Shown here piece by piece: positions 60,150 through 64,000 of a stretch of 64,000 bases of DNA. Source of the DNA: JAPLYB01 sp964481435. Lineage in GTDB: Archaea > Nanobdellota > Nanobdellia > Pacearchaeales > UBA284. The stretch's first letter is position 1. The number at the start of each line of letters is the position of its first letter. The translations under genes and the position numbers were made by a program. The DNA lies in NCBI GenBank assembly GCA_964481435.1, contig CAYZTH010000001.1, forward strand, positions 1 through 64,000. Direction: 5' to 3'. The notes under the pieces were generated by a model. The model saw nothing but the letters and a program-made list of their open reading frames with translations, did not search any database and was not told the DNA's origin.

Positions 60150-60836
60150 ATGGCAACGAAAAAAAACGATTTTATTGAACTTGATTTCATCGGTCGAGTA
60201 GATACAAAAGACGGTCCTATTTTTGATACTACTAATTTTGAAAAAGCAAAAGAAGCTGAATTGGCTGATGAGAAGACCAAGAGCAAATTTAAGCCAGTCA
60301 AGCTCTGCATAGGTCAGGAGATGGTTCTGAAATCCCTTGATAAAGATTTAGAAGGGAAAGAAGTCGGAAAAACCTTTTATCTCGAAATAAAAGTCAAGGA
60401 AGCCTATGGAAACAGAGATGTAAAATTGATAAGAACCGTTCCCCTTACTTCATTTGAAGAGATGCCCCAGAGAGGAATGTTTGTGAATGTCAATGGCATG
60501 GTCGCCAAAGTCGTCTCTGTAAATGGCGGCAGAGTAATAATAGACATGAATCATCCTCTAGCTGGAAAAGATTTATTTTACGAATATAAAATTATAAAAA
60601 TAATAGAAGACACAAAAGAAAAGGCAAATATTATTCTAGAGATGTTTGGAATAAATGAAAAAAATGTTGACCTAAAAGAGAACAAGTTAATCATAAAACA
60701 AAAAGTTCAAGACGTGATTCAGCAAGTTGCAAAGAAAAAGATAAAAGAACTCCTAAATCTTGAAATAGAATTCTCAGAGTCTAAGAAGAGTCTTGAAGAA
60801 GAACTTGGAGACAAAGTTAAGAAAGAAGAGAAATAG
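60150..60836 (+). CDS. FKBP-type peptidyl-prolyl isomerase (archaeal long form, SlyD-like)
   Basis: 228 aa. N-terminal FKBP parts FIELDFIGRVDTKDGPIFDT and GQEMVLKSLDKDLEGKEVG, the inserted IF chaperone domain (PQRGMFVNVNGMVAKVVSVNGGRVIIDMNHPLAGK, split) and a C-terminal ~80-residue extension typical of archaeal cytosolic FKBPs. Acts as isomerase and chaperone. Confidence 0.93.
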   Translation: MATKKNDFIELDFIGRVDTKDGPIFDTTNFEKAKEAELADEKTKSKFKPVKLCIGQEMVLKSLDKDLEGKEVGKTFYLEIKVKEAYGNRDVKLIRTVPLTSFEEMPQRGMFVNVNGMVAKVVSVNGGRVIIDMNHPLAGKDLFYEYKIIKIIEDTKEKANIILEMFGINEKNVDLKENKLIIKQKVQDVIQQVAKKKIKELLNLEIEFSESKKSLEEELGDKVKKEEK

Positions 60837-60860
60837 GCCCTAACCTTTTTTAATTATAAT

Positions 60861-60907
60861 TAAAGTTTATTAAGGGAGATATATGTTCTCTATCCTAATA
60901 AACTTTA
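60861..60907. promoter_or_regulatory. Inverted repeat upstream of ftsZ
   Basis: TAAAGTTTATTA (60861-60872) and TAATAAACTTTA (60896-60907) are exact reverse complements, with inner gaga/tctc pairing. The TATA-like run tataatataaaa (60927-60938) follows and is centred 25 nt before the ftsZ ATG. The repeat lies 20 nt further up, as expected for an operator or activator site; it could also end FKBP transcripts, but no T run follows. Confidence 0.55.
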
Positions 60908-60956
60908 AATATCTATAACTCAACACTATAATATAAAAGGGAGAAATATAAAAAAG

Positions 60957-62042
60957 ATGGCTGAACTTTTTAAAGCAAGAGAAGAGACTCACGAGATAGA
61001 TAAAGAACTTGAAGAAATTATCAATAGGCAGAAAGCTTCTATCAGGGTCTTTGGTGTAGGCGGAGGCGGAAATAATACTCTGACAAGAATGAAAGAAATA
61101 GGAATTAAAGGAGCTGAGTGCATAGCTCTGAATACTGATGCCCAAGATCTACTTTATACTTATGCTGATACTAAAATTCTAATAGGAAAAGAGCTAACCC
61201 ATGGCCTAGGGGCCGGGTCAAATCCCCAAGTTGGAGAAGATGCTGCAAAAGAATCTGAGCATGAAATAAAGCAAAGATTGCAAGGTGCCGACATGTGCTT
61301 CATAACCTGTGGCCTAGGAGGAGGAACAGGAACCGGGGCAGCTCCTGTTGTCGCAAACATTGCAAAGAAAATGGGGGCTCTGACAATAGCCGTAGTTACA
61401 ATTCCATTTACAATTGAAGGCCAGAAAAGATATGAGAATGCAATGCAAGGCCTAGAAAGAATGGAGGAATCAGTAGATACTTTAATTGTTATTCCAAATG
61501 ATAAACTTTTAGAACTTGCTCCCGACTTGCCGTTGCATACTGCTTTCAAGATAGCAGATGAAATTTTGACAAATGCCGTTAAGGGAATTACCGAACTTGT
61601 TACAAAAGCAGGCCTAGTCAATCTAGATTTTGCGGATATAAGGGCGGTCATGGTCAATGGAGGGGTTGCAATGATTGGTGTCGGAGAAGCTGACTCAGGT
61701 GACAGAGCAACAGAAGCAGTTGAGAAAGCTATTGAAAATCCTTTATTAGATGTGGACATAACAGACGCAACCGGCGCTCTGATAAATATTATAGGTGGTC
61801 TTGATCTTTCACTTGAAGAAGCAAAGAAAGTTATTGAGGCAGTTTCAAGAAGAATTTCTCCAAATGCAAAAATGATTTGGGGAGCCCAACTATCAGAGGA
61901 TATGGATAAGACCCTAAGGGTCCTATTGATTGTAACTGGTGTTAGAAGTCCCCAGATCTTGGGTAATAAAGAAACAACAAAGTCCCGTGCAAGAAAAGAG
62001 ATGTCTGGAGAATTTGATATCGATTTTGTTGAAGGGGAATAA
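60957..62042 (+). CDS. ftsZ: Cell division GTPase FtsZ
   Basis: 361 aa. Tubulin/FtsZ GTP-binding loop T4 GGGTGTGAAP (121-130), GVGGGGNNTLTRMKEIGI at 34-51, NTDAQDL and the T7 region FADIRAVMVNGGVAMIGVGE. Forms the Z-ring. N-terminal ~30 aa charged extension. The downstream order SecE-Spt5 is common in archaea. Confidence 0.97.
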   Translation: MAELFKAREETHEIDKELEEIINRQKASIRVFGVGGGGNNTLTRMKEIGIKGAECIALNTDAQDLLYTYADTKILIGKELTHGLGAGSNPQVGEDAAKESEHEIKQRLQGADMCFITCGLGGGTGTGAAPVVANIAKKMGALTIAVVTIPFTIEGQKRYENAMQGLERMEESVDTLIVIPNDKLLELAPDLPLHTAFKIADEILTNAVKGITELVTKAGLVNLDFADIRAVMVNGGVAMIGVGEADSGDRATEAVEKAIENPLLDVDITDATGALINIIGGLDLSLEEAKKVIEAVSRRISPNAKMIWGAQLSEDMDKTLRVLLIVTGVRSPQILGNKETTKSRARKEMSGEFDIDFVEGE

Positions 62043-62108
62043 GCCTGCCAAAATGTCCTAAAAAGCTCCAAACCAAAGATTTAAAAAACATCCAGTTTTC
62101 TTGTTTTT

Positions 62109-62291
62109 ATGTCTATCTTAGTTAAAACTAAATCATTCATAGATCAGTGTGTTAGGGTAATGAAGGTAGCTAGAAAACCAACAAAAACCGAGCTTATGCA
62201 GGTTTCAAAGATTTCAGCGATAGGGTTTGCGATTATAGGTTTTCTAGGTTTTTTACTAAGTATAATATTCATATACCTCTTCGGAGTGTAA
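62109..62291 (+). CDS. secE: Preprotein translocase subunit SecE (Sec61 gamma)
   Basis: 60 aa. Amphipathic start (SILVKTKSFIDQCVRVMKVARKPTKTEL) and one C-terminal helix (about 37-58), the full size of archaeal SecE. A TATA-like gatttaaaaaa (62079-62089) lies 25 nt upstream, so the mRNA is likely leaderless. Confidence 0.92.
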   Translation: MSILVKTKSFIDQCVRVMKVARKPTKTELMQVSKISAIGFAIIGFLGFLLSIIFIYLFGV

Positions 62292-62328
62292 AAATAGAAA
62301 TAAGCAGAAAAAATCAAAAAAATAAAAA

Positions 62329-62790
62329 ATGATATTTGTCGTTAAAGTCATAACAAACAAGGAAGATCAGTCAGCTGAGCTGATTGCATCAAAAGCAGCT
62401 AAGAAAAATCTCGAAGTATATTCTGTGATAAAACCCCATGGTCTTAGGGGTTATATTCTCATAGAAGCCCTCGATTACGATGTTGCTCAGCAAGCAGCCT
62501 TGAATGTCCCCTATGTAAAGGGCGTTATTTTCAAGAGTCTAGAGTATAAAGAGGTTGAAACGATGCTTGAACCTGTAGCAACAACCATCAATATAGAGAA
62601 AGGAGACATCGTAGAGATGTTGACAGAACCTTTCAAAAGAGAGAAAGCCAAAGTTGTCAGAGTTGATAAAACAAAAGAAGAAGTCATTGTTGAGCTTCTT
62701 GAAGCCGCTGTTCCTATCCCAATAACTGTCAAGTTAGATAACGTTAAAGTTATAAGAAGAACAAAAGAAGAGCTTGAAGAAGAAAAGTAA
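62329..62790 (+). CDS. spt5: Transcription elongation factor Spt5 (NusG homologue)
   Basis: 153 aa. NGN domain (FVVKVITNKEDQSAELIASK...VYSVIKPHGLRGYILIEA) then a KOW domain (EKGDIVEMLTEPFKREKAKVV...). Works with Spt4 on RNA polymerase. Follows secE, the usual arrangement; ribosomal L11, which often follows, is absent. Confidence 0.95.
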   Translation: MIFVVKVITNKEDQSAELIASKAAKKNLEVYSVIKPHGLRGYILIEALDYDVAQQAALNVPYVKGVIFKSLEYKEVETMLEPVATTINIEKGDIVEMLTEPFKREKAKVVRVDKTKEEVIVELLEAAVPIPITVKLDNVKVIRRTKEELEEEK

Positions 62791-62797
62791 TTCTAAA

Positions 62798-63277
62798 ATG
62801 AAAGAAACAACTTTCAATAAGCTAGAGAATTGGCAGAAAGATTTAATTCTGAAGGCAGAGAGTGTCATGAGAAGATCCTATAATCTTTATTCACATTTTT
62901 GTGTTGGTGCAGCAGTATTATCTAATTCTGGAAAGATTTACCTTGGAACCTTTGCAGAGAACTCCTCGCAGGGAGGGACGATATGCGCAGAGAGGGCAGC
63001 AATTCTTGCAGCAAATACCGATGGTGAGAGATACTACAAAGCGATTGCAGTCATTGGAGCAGGAGAGACATTTGATTGTAAAGAGCCAGTAACTCCTTGC
63101 GGAGAATGCAGGCAATTTATGAATGATTTTGCCCAGATTGCTCAGCAAGATATAATGTTAATATGTTCAAATACAAAAAAAGATAAGATTTTCATAACAA
63201 GCATAAAAGAACTTCTTCCTGTTCCCTTTGGTCCAGATGATTCTGGTCAGGATGTTTCAAGATTTAGAAAAAAGTAA
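62798..63277 (+). CDS. cdd: Cytidine deaminase
   Basis: 159 aa from the ATG at 62798, just after spt5; the earlier start at 62774 would overlap spt5. Catalytic C63-A-E65 and P-C101-GE-C104 in GGTICAERAA and TPCGECRQF give the zinc site of homotetrameric cytidine deaminases. Converts cytidine and deoxycytidine to uridine forms, feeding pyrimidine salvage together with pyrG at 1044. Confidence 0.95.
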   Translation: MKETTFNKLENWQKDLILKAESVMRRSYNLYSHFCVGAAVLSNSGKIYLGTFAENSSQGGTICAERAAILAANTDGERYYKAIAVIGAGETFDCKEPVTPCGECRQFMNDFAQIAQQDIMLICSNTKKDKIFITSIKELLPVPFGPDDSGQDVSRFRKK

Positions 63278-63296
63278 TTCTAAGAATTTTTCTAAT

Positions 63297-64000
63297 TTAG
63301 CCAAATCCGCCTTGTTCAAACTTTTTATAGTATACAAATACAACAACCGCTGCAATTAATATAGCGAATACGACCAAGGCAAATATGTTTGCTGAAGATA
63401 TTAAGAATAGCATCAACAAGCTAATGACCAGCACAAATATTGTCATTATCCTTGATCCATTGAATATCTTGAATCCTATTCCCACCGGTATTAAAGATAA
63501 GACCGCAAGCCAGACCGGGTAGATAGCCAAAGTTCCAAGTCCAACAATTTTCAAAATTACTGCAAAAATTAATGAAGCAACTGGTCCAGATAATCCTATC
63601 TTGGCAATATCCCTCTCTTCCATCTCATACCACTTCCTCCGCATTCTGGACTGCATTGGTTCGAAGTCAAAAGTAAGTATTGAAGACCAGAGGAAATGTC
63701 CAAGACTTACGAAAAATGAGATTAAAGGCAGGAATAGCCAAATTGGGAAAGCCCACTTTAATTTGAATCTGTCTTCCCACCAGTATCTTCTGAAAGAGAG
63801 TAGTTTTACTTTAATATTACAATTGTAATAATAGGCAGTTATTTTCATTCCTAAGATGAATAAAAAAACCATCACCAAAGAGAATGCAAGAAGAAGCCAT
63901 ATTTGTGCTGTTTCAAAATAAAGAAATTTTCCCACTATCTTCATAGACATAAGTAGTCCTAAAAGAACTGATGCAACTATCCACGCAACCACCTCATCAA
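63297..64000 (-). CDS. Degenerate M50/site-2-protease-like membrane protein, 5' end cut by window
   Basis: At least 234 aa; the frame stays open past a possible GTG at 63992 to the window edge. About six to seven helices. The end motif IAKIGLSGPVASLIFAVILK and LIPVGIGFKIFNGSRI resemble the SGP and NxxP-LDG sections of M50 proteases, but no HExxH is visible in this part and the LDG Asp is replaced. The N-terminal EVVAWIVASVLLG fits the first helix of archaeal relatives. Probably a catalytically inactive relative. Located after cdd, convergent. Confidence 0.6.
   Translation of the reverse strand, partial: DEVVAWIVASVLLGLLMSMKIVGKFLYFETAQIWLLLAFSLVMVFLFILGMKITAYYYNCNIKVKLLSFRRYWWEDRFKLKWAFPIWLFLPLISFFVSLGHFLWSSILTFDFEPMQSRMRRKWYEMEERDIAKIGLSGPVASLIFAVILKIVGLGTLAIYPVWLAVLSLIPVGIGFKIFNGSRIMTIFVLVISLLMLFLISSANIFALVVFAILIAAVVVFVYYKKFEQGGFG

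Noticed and set aside
61160..62071. 303-codon open frame antisense to ftsZ
   Set aside because: It mirrors ftsZ almost exactly, has no promoter or recognisable motif, and its Ser/Ala/Ile-rich composition is typical of an antisense shadow.

Overview
The window reads as one AT-rich archaeal chromosome segment. Archaeal markers are L21e, L18e, L40e, Rpo subunits D, F and N, prefoldin alpha, aIF5A, SecD/SecF without YajC, Spt5, an AglB/STT3 oligosaccharyltransferase and a tRNA intron with a bulge-helix-bulge fold. Many starts are leaderless, with a TATA-like element about 25 nt upstream of the ATG. Short compact genes, small secreted Cys-rich proteins and scattered ribosomal genes suggest a DPANN lineage (Woesearchaeota/Pacearchaeota-like). 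That placement is inference; no 16S rRNA is present.

Layout. 0-9 kb: a Cas4-like nuclease, CTP synthase, a HEPN-like protein, an HPF-like protein, then an information-processing block (L21e, RpoF, DUF655, S13, S4, S11, RpoD, tRNA-Leu, L18e, L13, S9). 9-13.7 kb: two cupins, a MacB-type ABC exporter with a CARDB surface protein, and a secreted Cys-rich protein. 13.7-23.4 kb: RpoN, a lone 5S rRNA gene on the minus strand, two free-standing LAGLIDADG endonuclease genes that each end at or inside the 5' end of a tRNA gene, three tRNAs, nucleotide and redox enzymes, arginine decarboxylase and SecF/SecD.

23.4-50.3 kb: a large surface-glycan / N-glycosylation island. It holds Gmd, a GDP-fucose synthase/ColC-like reductase and a ColD-type 3-dehydratase (with His in place of the catalytic Lys), which together suggest GDP-fucose and/or a GDP-3,6-dideoxyhexose such as colitose. 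Two different fucosyltransferase-type enzymes would use such donors. GalE plus UDP-galactopyranose mutase suggest galactofuranose. A three-domain cupin-reductase-C-methyltransferase fusion, a twin pair of B12-type radical SAM proteins, five further glycosyltransferases and two flippases follow. The island ends with the lipid-carrier sugar-phosphate transferase and the STT3/AglB transferase, so the glycan is most likely assembled on a polyprenol phosphate, flipped and moved to protein.

50.3-64 kb: SpoIIM-like membrane protein, ribose-1,5-bisphosphate isomerase-like protein with a HAD phosphatase, a SPASM radical SAM protein, prefoldin alpha, an EMC3/DUF106 membrane protein, two paralogous secreted proteins sharing a 193-bp near-identical segment, SecY, L15, L40e (57 codons), aIF5A, three unknown proteins, an FKBP isomerase, FtsZ, SecE, Spt5, cytidine deaminase and a degenerate M50-like protein cut by the window end. 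There is no gene-free stretch longer than 300 bases.
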